Program-made: the position numbers and the translations under genes
NCBI RefSeq assembly: GCF_014650895.1
Contig: NZ_BMVV01000028.1
Span: 1-64,000 of the forward strand
DNA length: 64,000 bases
Direction of reading: 5' to 3'
Origin: Streptomyces omiyaensis
GTDB taxonomy: Bacteria; Actinomycetota; Actinomycetes; Streptomycetales; Streptomycetaceae
Notes under the pieces: generated by a model
Told to the model about the DNA's origin: nothing
What the model saw: the letters and a program-made list of their open reading frames with translations, nothing else
The model's database searches: none
Shown: positions 1 to 9,024 of the stretch, piece after piece
How the letters are laid out: each line of letters starts with the position of its first letter
Numbering within the stretch: the stretch's first letter is position 1

Positions 1-588
<588 letters not shown>

Positions 589-600
589 ACGGCAGCACGG

Positions 601-643
601 CGGCGGAAGCCCGGCACCCCCAGGGGGTGCCGGGCTTCCGCCG
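601..643 (+). terminator. Strong hairpin after metK
   Basis: A perfect 21-bp inverted repeat (arms 601-621 and 623-643) with a single A at its centre, very GC-rich. It has no T-run, as is common for Streptomyces terminators. It lies between the metK stop and the priA start. Confidence 0.75.
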
Positions 644-681
644 TCCGCCCGCTGTCCGAGCCGTCTGGTAGGTATGGGGCT

Positions 682-2811
682 GTGAGCAGCGAGAAGGAGA
701 ATTCCGAGGGGCCCGAGCAGCTCGCGCTCATTCGGGAGACCGTGCGGAAGGCGAAGGTGCCGAAGGCCAAGCCGCGTACCTGGCGGGGGGCCGCGCTCGC
801 CAAGGAGCTCCCGGTCGCGCGGGTGGTGGTGAACAAGGGCGTGCTCCACCTCGACCAGTTCTTCGACTACGCCGTGCCCGAGGAGCTCGACGCCGTCGCG
901 CGGCCGGGGGTCCGGGTCCGGGTGCGGTTCGGGGCCGGGTCCGGGCAGGTGCGGGGCGGGCGGCGCGAGGGCGGGCGGCTGATCGACGGGTTCCTCGTCG
1001 AGCGGCGGGCCGCCTCCGACTACTCGGGGCCGCTGGCCGCGCTCGCGGACGTGGTGTCCCCGGAGCCGGTGCTCGGGCCCGAGCTGCTGGCCCTCTCCCG
1101 GGCCGTGGCCGACCGGTACGCGGGCAGTCTCGCCGACGTGCTCCAGCTCGCCGTGCCGCCGCGCAGCGCCGCCGCCGAGCGGCGCCCCTCGCCCGCGCCG
1201 CTGCCGCCGCCCCCGCCGCCCGCGCCGGGCACCTGGAGCCGGTACGGGCAGGGGGCGGCGTTCCTGGAGTCGCTCGCGGGCGGCGGGGCGCCCCGGGCCG
1301 TCTGGACGGCGCTGCCGGGACCGCACTGGGCCGAGGAGATCGCCCGCGCGGTCGCCGCCACGCTCGCCTCGGGGCGGGGCGCCCTCGTCGTGGTGCCCGA
1401 CGGGCGCGCCGCCGGGCGGGTCGACGCGGCGCTGACCGGCGTCCTGGGGGAGGGCCGGCACGCGGTGCTCACCGCCGAGGCCGGGCCCGAGAAGCGGTAC
1501 GCCCAGTGGCTCGCCGTCCGGCGCGGCTCCGTGCGGGCCGTCGTCGGCACCCGCGCCGCCATGTTCGCGCCGGTCGCCCACCTGGGCCTGGTCGTCCTGT
1601 GGGACGACGGCGACGGCAGCCACAGCGACCCGCACGCCCCGCAGCCGCACGCCCGCGAGGTGCTGCTGCTGCGCGCCGCCCACGACCGGTGCGCCTTCCT
1701 CCTGGGCTCCACCGGCTGCACCGTCGAGGCCGCCCAGCTCGTCGAGTCCGGCTGGGCGCGGCCGCTCGCCGCCGACCGGGAGCAGGTCCGCCGGGCCGCC
1801 CCCCTCGTCCGCACCGTCGGCGACGACCTCCTCGCCCGGGACGGCGCCGCCCGCGCCGCCCGGCTGCCCTCGCTCGCCTGGGAGACCCTGCGGGACGGGC
1901 TGCGCAGCGGGCCGGTCCTGATCCAGGTGCCCCGGCGGGGGTACGTGCCCCGGCTCGCCTGCCAGCAGTGCCGGACGCCCGCCCGCTGCCGGCACTGCGC
2001 CGGGCCGCTGGAGGCGCCCGACCAGCGCGAGCTGCACTGCGGCTGGTGCGGGCGGGAGGCCCCCGCCTGGCACTGCGAGGCCTGCGGCTCGACCCGGCTG
2101 CGGGCCCAGGTGGTCGGCGCCCGGCGGACCGCGGAGGAGCTGGGCCGGGCCTTCCCCGCGGTGCCGGTGCGGACCTCCGGCCGCGACCACGTCCTGGACC
2201 GGGTCCCGGACCGTCCCGCCCTGGTCGTCTCCACCCCCGGCGCCGAACCGGTCGCCGACGGCGGCTACGCGGCGGCCCTGCTGCTCGACGGCTGGGCGCT
2301 GCTCGGCCGCCCCGACCTGCGGGCCGGCGAGGAGGCGCTGCGCCGCTGGATGGACGCGGCCTCGCTGGTGCGGGGCCAGGCCGAGGGCGGCACCGTGGTG
2401 GTGGTCGCCGAGCCGACGCTCCGGCCCGTGCAGGCCCTCGTCCGCTGGGACCCGGTCGGGCACGCCCAGCGGGAGCTGGCCGAGCGCGCCGAGCTGGGCT
2501 TTCCGCCGGTCTCCCGGATGGCCGCGGTCAGCGGGCCGCCCGAGTCGGTGGAGACCTTCCTGGCGGGTGCCGCGCTGCCCATGGACGCGGAGGTCCTCGG
2601 GCCGGTGCCGCTGCCGGTGGTCCGTCCCGGGGGGGTGCGCAGGCCCGGGGACCCGCCGCCCGGCGAGCGGTGGGACCGGGCCCTGGTCCGGGTCCCGCCC
2701 GGCAGCGGCGCGGCCCTCGCCCAGGCCCTCAAGCACGCCCGGGCGAGCCGCCAGGCCCGCGGCACCGGGGACCCCGTCCGGATCAGGGTGGACCCGCCGG
2801 ACATCGGCTGA
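682..2811 (+). CDS. priA: Primosomal protein N' (PriA-like), probably not a helicase
   Basis: A 709-residue PriA homologue, the replication-restart initiator that recognises stalled forks. The N-terminal DNA-binding domain (ARVVVNKGVLHLDQFFDYAV, about residues 48-67) is followed by a degenerate helicase domain. The central zinc module keeps paired cysteines (CQQC, CRHC, CGWC, CEAC, about residues 420-475). No GxxGxGKT Walker A motif is visible; its place is taken by residues near ALPGPHWAEE. Loss of helicase motifs is usual for actinobacterial PriA. The start is GTG 682. A TAGGTA -10-like box lies about 10 bases upstream, suggesting a very short leader. The gene is followed by a hairpin shared with the convergent gene at 2882-3397. 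Confidence 0.9.
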   Translation: MSSEKENSEGPEQLALIRETVRKAKVPKAKPRTWRGAALAKELPVARVVVNKGVLHLDQFFDYAVPEELDAVARPGVRVRVRFGAGSGQVRGGRREGGRLIDGFLVERRAASDYSGPLAALADVVSPEPVLGPELLALSRAVADRYAGSLADVLQLAVPPRSAAAERRPSPAPLPPPPPPAPGTWSRYGQGAAFLESLAGGGAPRAVWTALPGPHWAEEIARAVAATLASGRGALVVVPDGRAAGRVDAALTGVLGEGRHAVLTAEAGPEKRYAQWLAVRRGSVRAVVGTRAAMFAPVAHLGLVVLWDDGDGSHSDPHAPQPHAREVLLLRAAHDRCAFLLGSTGCTVEAAQLVESGWARPLAADREQVRRAAPLVRTVGDDLLARDGAARAARLPSLAWETLRDGLRSGPVLIQVPRRGYVPRLACQQCRTPARCRHCAGPLEAPDQRELHCGWCGREAPAWHCEACGSTRLRAQVVGARRTAEELGRAFPAVPVRTSGRDHVLDRVPDRPALVVSTPGAEPVADGGYAAALLLDGWALLGRPDLRAGEEALRRWMDAASLVRGQAEGGTVVVVAEPTLRPVQALVRWDPVGHAQRELAERAELGFPPVSRMAAVSGPPESVETFLAGAALPMDAEVLGPVPLPVVRPGGVRRPGDPPPGERWDRALVRVPPGSGAALAQALKHARASRQARGTGDPVRIRVDPPDIG

Positions 2812-2820
2812 CGGGCCGGA

Positions 2821-2873
2821 CGCGACGACGGCCGCCGCCCCCTTCGGCCAGGGGATGGCGGCCGGTCGTCGTG
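2821..2873. terminator. Bidirectional hairpin between convergent priA and HTH gene
   Basis: Arms 2821-2836 and 2857-2873 pair over 16 bp with one bulged G at 2865 and a 20-base loop. The hairpin sits in the 70-bp gap between two convergent stop codons, so it can end transcripts from both sides. Confidence 0.55.
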
Positions 2874-2881
2874 TCCGCGGG

Positions 2882-3397
2882 TCAGGCGTTGCGCGGGCTG
2901 GGGAAGGCGGGCGAGCGGGGCTCCTCGCGGAGGGTGGCGCTCCCCGAGGTCGGCTGCGGCGGCATCGAGCGGGCGGCCGGCACCGACGGGAGCGGGCGGG
3001 GCACGCCCGGCGCGTCCTCGCGCTCCGGCTCCACCACGGGCTGCTGGGGTGCCCTGCGGGCGCCGTAGCGGCGGTGGACGGCCTGCTTGGTGACGCCGAG
3101 CGCGGAGCCCACGGCGTCCCAGGAGAAGCCGAGGGAGCGGTCGAACTCGACGGCGGCGGTCACCAGGGTCTCGACGCTGTCGCGGAGCTCCTGGGCGAGC
3201 CGTACGGTGGGGGCGGGCGCGCGGCCGTAGACGACGAAGCCCGTGGACGGGCCGGAGCGGCGAGGGCGGTAGACATTGCCCAGCTGGGCCGTGAGCGTGC
3301 GCAGTGCGTCCACCTGCCGCCGGACCCGCTCGATGTCCCGCACCAACAGGTGCAGACTCGCCCGGGCTTGGGCGTCGTGGGTTGCGTGGTCGGCCAT
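2882..3397 (-). CDS. Conserved helix-turn-helix protein, function unknown
   Basis: A 171-residue protein. The first 60 residues look helical (LHLLVRDIERVRRQVDALRT). A predicted helix-turn-helix lies near residues 95-112 (SWDAVGSALGVTKQAVHRRY), followed by a proline-rich, probably disordered tail of about 55 residues. The HTH resembles the Hin/resolvase or sigma-4 type seen in small actinobacterial DNA-binding proteins, but no catalytic domain is present. ATG 3397 is preceded by a GAGAGG ribosome-binding site. It is divergent from fmt across 225 bp and convergent with priA. A role as a small DNA-binding regulator is inferred; I cannot name targets. Confidence 0.75.
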   Translation of the reverse strand: MADHATHDAQARASLHLLVRDIERVRRQVDALRTLTAQLGNVYRPRRSGPSTGFVVYGRAPAPTVRLAQELRDSVETLVTAAVEFDRSLGFSWDAVGSALGVTKQAVHRRYGARRAPQQPVVEPEREDAPGVPRPLPSVPAARSMPPQPTSGSATLREEPRSPAFPSPRNA

Positions 3398-3622
3398 GTG
3401 AAAGCCTCTCGAACCGGCGATGGAAGGGCGGGCCGCAGGGGGGACGGCGGCCCGATACGGTCAATCTCTCTTGACCAACGCGCCACCGGGAGTTGGGTCA
3501 CGCTGCGGGGGCGTACACGCATATGCGCGGGGCGCTCGCCGTCGCGTACGCCCCCTCCCGGCCGGGCGCCTAGACTGGTGTGTCGCCCGCAACGCCCCCG
3601 GACAGACAGGCAGTCGCCACCC

Positions 3623-4555
3623 ATGAAGCTGGTCTTCGCAGGCACCCCCGAGGTCGCCGTCCCCGCCCTGGACGCCCTGCTCGCCTCCGGCCGTCACGAG
3701 GTCGCCGCCGTGGTCACCCGCCCGGACGCACCCGCGGGCCGCGGGCGGCGGCTGGTCGCCAGCCCGGTCGCGCAGCGGGCCGAGGAGGAGGGCATCGAGA
3801 TCCTGCGGCCGGCCCATCCGCGCGACGAGGACTTCCTCGCCCGGCTGCGCGAGATCGCCCCCGACTGCTGCCCGGTCGTCGCCTACGGCGCGCTGCTGCC
3901 GCAGAAGGCCCTCGACATCCCCGCGCACGGCTGGGTCAACCTGCACTTCTCGCTCCTCCCGGCCTGGCGCGGCGCGGCCCCCGTGCAGCACGCGCTGATG
4001 GCGGGCGACGAGGTGACCGGCGCCAGCACCTTCCAGATCGAGCGGGGCCTCGACTCCGGCCCGGTCTACGGCGTGGTCACCGAGGAGATCCGCCCCACCG
4101 ACACCAGCGGCGACCTGCTCACCCGCCTCGCCTTCGCCGGCGCGGGCCTGCTCTCCGCCACCATGGACGGCATCGAGGACGGCGCCCTCAAGGCGGTCCC
4201 GCAGCCCGCCGACGGCATCACCCTCGCCCCGAAGATCGAGGTGGAGGACGCCCACGTCGACTTCGCCGCGCCCGCCCTGCGGGTCGACCGGGTCGTCCGC
4301 GGCTGCACCCCGGCGCCGGGTGCCTGGACCCTCTTCCGCGGCGAGCGCCTCAAGCTCGTCCAGCTCGCCCCGGTCCCCGACCGCACCGACCTCGCCCCCG
4401 GCGAGCTGGCGGCCGGCAAGAACAACGTGTACGCCGGCACCGGCTCCCACGGCGTCGAGCTCCTCTGGGTCCAGCCCCAGGGCAAGAAGCCCATGAAGGC
4501 CGCCGACTGGGCCCGCGGCGTCCGCATCGCCCCGGGGGAGCGCCTCGGGGCCTGA
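3623..4555 (+). CDS. fmt: Methionyl-tRNA formyltransferase
   Basis: A 310-residue enzyme that formylates the initiator Met-tRNA with 10-formyl-tetrahydrofolate. The N-terminal domain opens with KLVFAGTPEVAVPALDALL, and the catalytic region reads WVNLHFSLLPAWRGAAPVQ with GLDSGPV downstream. The C-terminal OB-like tRNA-binding domain begins near residue 205. The length matches the family. A -10-like TAGACT at 3571-3576 lies in the upstream gap, and a CGCATATGCG palindrome is at 3519-3528. The sequence includes the HPRDEDFL and APDCCPVVAYGALLP segments expected of Fmt. The neighbouring rsmB is a frequent partner of fmt; here one small gene on the opposite strand lies between them. Confidence 0.96.
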   Translation: MKLVFAGTPEVAVPALDALLASGRHEVAAVVTRPDAPAGRGRRLVASPVAQRAEEEGIEILRPAHPRDEDFLARLREIAPDCCPVVAYGALLPQKALDIPAHGWVNLHFSLLPAWRGAAPVQHALMAGDEVTGASTFQIERGLDSGPVYGVVTEEIRPTDTSGDLLTRLAFAGAGLLSATMDGIEDGALKAVPQPADGITLAPKIEVEDAHVDFAAPALRVDRVVRGCTPAPGAWTLFRGERLKLVQLAPVPDRTDLAPGELAAGKNNVYAGTGSHGVELLWVQPQGKKPMKAADWARGVRIAPGERLGA

Positions 4556-4568
4556 CGCCGCCGGCCCC

Positions 4569-4889
4569 TCAGCCGTCGGGTTCCGCATCGGCCTCCGCGG
4601 GGTCGCCCCACCGGCGCCAGAGCGTCTCGGCCCACCAGGCGGCGTCCGGCCCGGGGCGCGGCACGACCGGAGGCGGGACCGGCGCGGTCTCGACGAGGTG
4701 GACGAGGGACCACGCGAGGCCGTAGCAGTCGTCGGGACCGAAACAGCCGGCGAGCGCCGCGGCCTCCTCGGCCGTGACCGGGCGCGCGATCGCCAGGAGC
4801 TGACGCTCGCGGCGCGCGATCTCCTCCTCGTCCGCCTCCTGGTCGGGCAGGGCGCCCTCGTCGACGAAGGTCCGCACGTCGGTTCTCAT
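4569..4889 (-). CDS. Small conserved hypothetical protein
   Basis: A 106-residue acidic protein beginning MRTDVRTFVDEG, followed by EADEEEIARRERQLLAIARP and a tryptophan-rich C-terminal part (LAWSLVHLVE, AAWWAETLWRRWGDP). The frame stays open upstream, but ATG 4889 is preceded by a purine-rich GCGGGG and gives a compact product. No transmembrane segment or signal peptide is visible, and I do not recognise a domain. It converges on fmt with a 13-base gap and is divergent from rsmB. Confidence 0.65.
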   Translation of the reverse strand: MRTDVRTFVDEGALPDQEADEEEIARRERQLLAIARPVTAEEAAALAGCFGPDDCYGLAWSLVHLVETAPVPPPVVPRPGPDAAWWAETLWRRWGDPAEADAEPDG

Positions 4890-5025
4890 CCCCGCATGAT
4901 CGGCCCGGGCCCGCGACGGGGGCAATACGCTCCGGGCCCCGCACCGGGGCCGCCGGACCCCGCCGCCCCGCCGGCGACGTAGGCTGGGGAGGTTCGACCC
5001 CCTCATTTCGTCACGCGGAGCACCT

Positions 5026-6438
5026 TTGAGCGAGCAGGCACGTCGCCGTCCCCCCAAGCCCCACCGCCGGCCCAAGAAGGACCCCGTGCGGATGCTCGCC
5101 TTCGAGGTGCTGCGGGCGGTCGACGAGCGGGACGCGTACGCCAACCTCGTCCTGCCGCCGCTGCTGCGCAAGGCGCGGGAGAAGGAGGGCTTCGAGGCCC
5201 GGGACGCGGCGCTCGCGACCGAGCTGGTCTACGGGACGCTGCGGCGCCAGGGGACGTACGACGCGATCATCGCGGCCTGTGTGGACCGGCCGCTGCGCGA
5301 GGTCGACCCGCCGGTGCTCGACGTGCTCTCCCTCGGGGCGCACCAGCTGCTCGGGACGCGCATCCCGCCGCACGCCGCCGTCTCCGCCACCGTCGAGCTG
5401 GCCCGCGCCGTGCTCGGCGAGGGGCGGGCCAAGTTCGTCAACGCCGTGCTCCGCAAGATCACGCGGCAGGACCTCGACGCCTGGGTGGCCGAGGTCGCCC
5501 CGCCGTACGAGAAGGACGCCGAGGACCACCTCGCCGTCGTCCACTCCCACCCCCGCTGGGTGGTCTCCGCGCTGTGGGACGCCCTCGGCGGCGGCCGCGC
5601 CGGCATCGAGGCGCTCCTGGAGGCGGACAACGAGCGGCCCGAGGTCACCCTCGTCGCCCGGCCCGGCCGGGTCGGCGTCGAGGAGCTGGCCGGGGCCGCC
5701 GAGACCGAGCCCGGCCGCTGGTCCCCGTACGCCCTCCGGCTCACCGACGGCGGCGAGCCCGGGGCCATCGAGGCCGTCCGGGACGGGCGGGCCGGCGTCC
5801 AGGACGAGGGCAGCCAGCTCGTCGCGATCGCGCTGGCGAACGCGCCGCTGGAGGGCCCCGACACCCGCTGGCTCGACGGCTGCGCCGGCCCCGGCGGCAA
5901 GGCCGCGCTCCTCGGCGCGCTGGCCGCCGAGCGCGGCGCCGCCCTGCTCGCCTCCGAGAAGCAGCCGCACCGCGCCCGGCTGGTCGAGCGCGCGCTGGCC
6001 GGCAACCCCGGCCCGTACCGGGTCATCGCCGCCGACGGCACCCGCCCGCCGTGGCGCGAGGGCGTCTTCGACCGCGTCCTGGTCGACGTGCCGTGCTCCG
6101 GTCTGGGCGCCCTGCGCCGCCGTCCCGAGGCCCGCTGGCGCCGCCGCCCCGAGGACCTCGACGGCTTCGCCCCGCTCCAGCGGGGGCTGCTCGCCGAGGC
6201 GCTGCGGGCCGTGCGCGTCGGAGGGGTCGTCGGCTACGCGACCTGCTCGCCGCACCTCGCCGAGACCCGGGTCGTCGTGGACGACGTGCTCAAGAGGACC
6301 GGCGGCGCCGAGCTGATCGACGCCCGGCCCCTCTTCCCCGGCGTCGACTCCCTCGGGGACGGTCCCGACGTCCAGCTGTGGCCGCATCTGCACGGCACGG
6401 ACGCCATGTACCTGGCGCTGATCCGCCGGACCGCCTGA
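5026..6438 (+). CDS. rsmB: 16S rRNA (cytosine-967-C5) methyltransferase RsmB
   Basis: A 470-residue SAM-dependent RNA m5C methyltransferase. The N-terminal NusB-like RNA-binding domain (about residues 20-165: FEVLRAVDERDAYANL, ELVYGTLRRQGTYDAII) is followed by the Rossmann catalytic domain with the SAM loop DGCAGPGGKAALLGAL. The two characteristic cysteine motifs are DVPCSGLG and YATCSPH. A basic N-terminal leader (RRRPPKPHRRPKKDP) is typical of streptomycete homologues. The start is TTG 5026. rpe follows after 96 bases. Confidence 0.94.
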   Translation: MSEQARRRPPKPHRRPKKDPVRMLAFEVLRAVDERDAYANLVLPPLLRKAREKEGFEARDAALATELVYGTLRRQGTYDAIIAACVDRPLREVDPPVLDVLSLGAHQLLGTRIPPHAAVSATVELARAVLGEGRAKFVNAVLRKITRQDLDAWVAEVAPPYEKDAEDHLAVVHSHPRWVVSALWDALGGGRAGIEALLEADNERPEVTLVARPGRVGVEELAGAAETEPGRWSPYALRLTDGGEPGAIEAVRDGRAGVQDEGSQLVAIALANAPLEGPDTRWLDGCAGPGGKAALLGALAAERGAALLASEKQPHRARLVERALAGNPGPYRVIAADGTRPPWREGVFDRVLVDVPCSGLGALRRRPEARWRRRPEDLDGFAPLQRGLLAEALRAVRVGGVVGYATCSPHLAETRVVVDDVLKRTGGAELIDARPLFPGVDSLGDGPDVQLWPHLHGTDAMYLALIRRTA

Positions 6439-6447
6439 CGGTTTCCC

Positions 6448-6461
6448 CTGGTACGTACCAG
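6448..6461. promoter_or_regulatory. 14-bp perfect palindrome upstream of rpe
   Basis: CTGGTACGTACCAG is a perfect palindrome without spacer, 73 bases before the rpe start and 9 bases after the rsmB stop. Its size and symmetry suit a dimeric repressor, such as a TetR-type site. The bound protein is unknown. Confidence 0.35.
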
Positions 6462-6534
6462 TACGTCCCCCGCCGCGGGAAGCGCTCACCGCTCCGCGGC
6501 GAAGAAGTCCCCGAGAACGTGGCAGGCTTGGCAC

Positions 6535-7218
6535 ATGGCGCAGATCAATCCCAGCATCCTCTCCGCAGACTTCGCCCGCCTCGCGGACGAGGCCGAGGCC
6601 GTCGACGGGGCCGACTGGCTGCACGTCGACGTCATGGACAACCACTTCGTGCCCAATCTGACGCTGGGCGTGCCGATCGTCGAGTCGCTCAGCCGGGCGA
6701 CCGCCACGCCCCTCGACTGCCACCTGATGATCGAGGACCCGGACCGCTGGGCGCCGCAGTACGTGGAGGCCGGCGCGGGCTCCGTCACCTTCCACGTCGA
6801 GGCCGCCGCCGCGCCGGTCCGGCTCGCCCGGGAGATCCGCGCCAAGGGCGCCCGGGCCTCCATGGCGCTCAAGCCGGCCACCCCCATCGAGCCCTTCGAG
6901 GACCTGCTCCCCGAGCTCGACATGCTGCTCGTCATGACCGTCGAGCCTGGCTTCGGCGGCCAGGCCTTCCTCGACATCATGCTGCCCAAGATCCGCCGCA
7001 CCCGTGAGCTCATCGCCAAGCACGGACTGGAACTGTGGCTCCAGGTCGACGGCGGCGTCTCCGAGTCCACCATCGAGCGCTGCGCCGAGGCGGGCGCGGA
7101 CGTCTTCGTGGCGGGCTCGGCGGTCTACGGCGCGGCCGACCCGGCCGCCGCGGTCGCCGCTCTGCGCGCCAAGGCGGACGCCGCCACGGCCGGTGCCGCC
7201 TGGGCGTGTGGCCACTGA
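6535..7218 (+). CDS. rpe: Ribulose-phosphate 3-epimerase
   Basis: A 227-residue TIM-barrel enzyme of the pentose phosphate pathway that interconverts ribulose 5-phosphate and xylulose 5-phosphate. Visible motifs are NPSILSADFARL at the N-terminus, LHVDVMDNHFVPNLT and LDCHLMIEDP (metal and catalytic residues), VMTVEPGFGGQ, and WLQVDGGVSESTI near the phosphate-binding end. The length is normal. The C-terminal tail WACGH is slightly long and not part of the barrel. The SorC-family regulator downstream fits a sugar-phosphate context. Confidence 0.95.
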   Translation: MAQINPSILSADFARLADEAEAVDGADWLHVDVMDNHFVPNLTLGVPIVESLSRATATPLDCHLMIEDPDRWAPQYVEAGAGSVTFHVEAAAAPVRLAREIRAKGARASMALKPATPIEPFEDLLPELDMLLVMTVEPGFGGQAFLDIMLPKIRRTRELIAKHGLELWLQVDGGVSESTIERCAEAGADVFVAGSAVYGAADPAAAVAALRAKADAATAGAAWACGH

Positions 7219-7363
7219 GCCTCCGGCCGGTGAACGCGGTCCGACGGGCCGCCGACAGGACTGATCAAGGCCCGCCGTTTCTGACAGGATGAACAGCGGG
7301 TCCAGAGTGTGAACGAACACGGACCGTGGACAGCGGTGCGTGTACAGCAGTGAGGAGATCGCG

Positions 7364-8398
7364 GTGGCGGGAATGTCGGCGGGACGATCAGCCCTGCGGA
7401 TGGGCCCCGCGGAGCTGGTGCAGGCGGCGGCCATGGCACGCCGTTTCTACCTGGAGGGGAAGTCCAAGATCCAGATCGCCGAGGAGTTCGGCGTGAGCCG
7501 CTTCAAGGTGGCCCGGGTCCTGGAGACCGCTCTGGAGCGGGATCTCGTGCGCATCGAGATCCGGGTACCGGCCGAGCTGGACGCCGAACGCTCCGACGCG
7601 CTGCGCGCCCGATACGGGCTCCGCCACGCCGTCGTCGTCGAGTCCCCGGCCGAGGACGACGAGTCGCCCGACCCGGAGAACCTCGGCGAGGTCGCCGCCG
7701 ACCTGCTCGGCGAGCTGGTCAACGAGGGCGACGTGCTGGGCCTCGCCTGGGGCCGTTCGACCATCCACATGGCGGCCGCCCTCGACCGGCTGCCGCCCTG
7801 CACGGTCGTCCAGCTCACCGGCGTGTACGACGCCGGGACCGCCGAGCGCGGCTCGGTCGAGGCGGTCCGGCGCGCCGCCCAGGTCTCCGGCGGCGAGGCG
7901 CACCCCATCTACGCGCCCATGCTCCTGCCGGACCCGGCCACGGCCGCCGCGCTGCGCAGCCAGACGGGCATCGCCCGGGCCTTCGAGTACTTCGACAAGG
8001 TCACCGTCGCCTGCGTCTCCATCGGCTCCTGGGAGCCGGGCATCTCCACCGTCCACGACATGCTCTCCGAGGAGGAGCGCGCCCACTACGCCTCCCTGGG
8101 CGTGGCCGCCGAGATGTCCGCGCACCTCTTCGACGCCGAGGGCCGCAGGGTCGGCCGCGACCTGGGCGAGCGGTGCATCACGGTGGAGGCGGACCGGCTG
8201 CGCCGGATCCCCGAGGTCGTCGCCATCGCGGGCGGCCAGCGCAAGGCGGCGGCGATCGGCGCGGTGCTCCGCTCCGGCCTCGTCACCAGCCTGGTCACCG
8301 ACCGTTCGGCCGCCGACTACCTGCTCGGCGAGTTCAGCCCGGGCCCGCACCCGGCCCTCGACCGCACCGACCCCGACACCGGACCGGACGGCCGCTGA
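7364..8398 (+). CDS. SorC-family sugar-binding transcriptional regulator
   Basis: About 344 residues. An N-terminal helix-turn-helix (MARRFYLEGKSKIQIAEEFG, then VSRFKVARVLETA) precedes a large SorC/DeoR effector domain resembling sugar-phosphate isomerases (GLAWGRSTIHMAAAL, TGVYDAGT, KVTVACVSIGSWEPG, VVAIAGGQRKAAAI). This family senses phosphorylated sugars. GTG 7364 is chosen because GAGGAG lies six bases upstream; GTG 7340 and ATG 7373 are in the same frame and possible. A strong hairpin ends the unit at 8416-8457. The neighbouring rpe suggests, but does not show, a pentose-phosphate ligand. Confidence 0.88.
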   Translation: MAGMSAGRSALRMGPAELVQAAAMARRFYLEGKSKIQIAEEFGVSRFKVARVLETALERDLVRIEIRVPAELDAERSDALRARYGLRHAVVVESPAEDDESPDPENLGEVAADLLGELVNEGDVLGLAWGRSTIHMAAALDRLPPCTVVQLTGVYDAGTAERGSVEAVRRAAQVSGGEAHPIYAPMLLPDPATAAALRSQTGIARAFEYFDKVTVACVSIGSWEPGISTVHDMLSEEERAHYASLGVAAEMSAHLFDAEGRRVGRDLGERCITVEADRLRRIPEVVAIAGGQRKAAAIGAVLRSGLVTSLVTDRSAADYLLGEFSPGPHPALDRTDPDTGPDGR

Positions 8399-8415
8399 CC
8401 GTCCGCACGCGCCGC

Positions 8416-8457
8416 CGCGAGGGGCGCCGACCGAGGGCACGGTCGGCGCCCCTCGCG
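8416..8457 (+). terminator. Hairpin after the SorC-type gene
   Basis: A perfect 18-bp stem (8416-8433 with 8440-8457) closes on a 6-base loop, 18 bases after the stop codon. Confidence 0.75.
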
Positions 8458-8562
8458 CGTGCCCGGTCCGCACGGGTGCCGCTCGCCCCGCCCGTCCGCG
8501 CGGTTCGTCCGCCCGGGCGCGCCCCCGGGGCGGGGCCGGGCGGGCGGTGACAGCATCGGGGC

Positions 8563-9024
8563 ATGACCGCTCGCTGCGTCCGGCTCGGGCTCGCCCTCCT
8601 GGCCGGGCTGTCGCTGCTCCTCACCGGCTGCTCCGCCGGGACGGGCACGTCCACGGCCACCGCCGCCCCCTCCCGGACCGCCGCGACGGCCGAGCCCGCC
8701 CCCTCCGCCGTCACGACCCCCTCGCGCGCCTCCGGCCTGCCGGTCGTCCGGGAGGCGGAGCTGCCCCCGGAGGCCCGTGAGACCCTCGCGCTGATCCGCG
8801 CCGGCGGGCCCTTCCCGTACGCCAGGGACGGGGTCGTCTTCTCGAACTTCGAGCGGATCCTGCCGCGCCGCGAGCGCGGTCACTACCACGAGTACACCGT
8901 CCGCACCCCGGGCGAGCGCGACCGGGGTGCCCGGCGGATCGTCACCGGCGGGGACGGCGAGCGGTACTACACCGACGACCACTACGAGAGCTTCCGGGAG
9001 GTGGTCGCGGATGGAGCTCGATGA
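8563..9024 (+). CDS. Secreted lipoprotein guanyl-specific ribonuclease (barnase/RNase Sa type)
   Basis: A 153-residue protein. A lipoprotein signal with lipobox LLTGC (Cys23) is followed by about 35 Ser/Thr/Ala/Pro-rich residues and then a microbial RNase domain (about 60-150). Aligned from memory with RNase Sa, the catalytic residues are Glu110 (HYHEYTV), Arg121 (ERDRGARR) and His140 (YYTDDHYESF), all present, so it is probably active. RNase Sa itself is freely secreted, whereas this one looks membrane-anchored. The gene overlaps the barstar-like inhibitor gene by 14 bases, so toxin and inhibitor are translationally coupled. Candidate roles are RNA scavenging and contact-dependent antagonism. 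Confidence 0.88.
   Translation: MTARCVRLGLALLAGLSLLLTGCSAGTGTSTATAAPSRTAATAEPAPSAVTTPSRASGLPVVREAELPPEARETLALIRAGGPFPYARDGVVFSNFERILPRRERGHYHEYTVRTPGERDRGARRIVTGGDGERYYTDDHYESFREVVADGAR

Noticed and set aside
3519..3528. CGCATATGCG palindrome as operator of fmt
   Set aside because: Only 10 bp and likely to occur by chance; no supporting second copy.
5011..7434. 807-codon frame on the minus strand across rsmB and rpe
   Set aside because: Shadow of GC-rich coding on the plus strand; product is low in hydrophobic core and lacks known motifs, while rsmB and rpe are certain.
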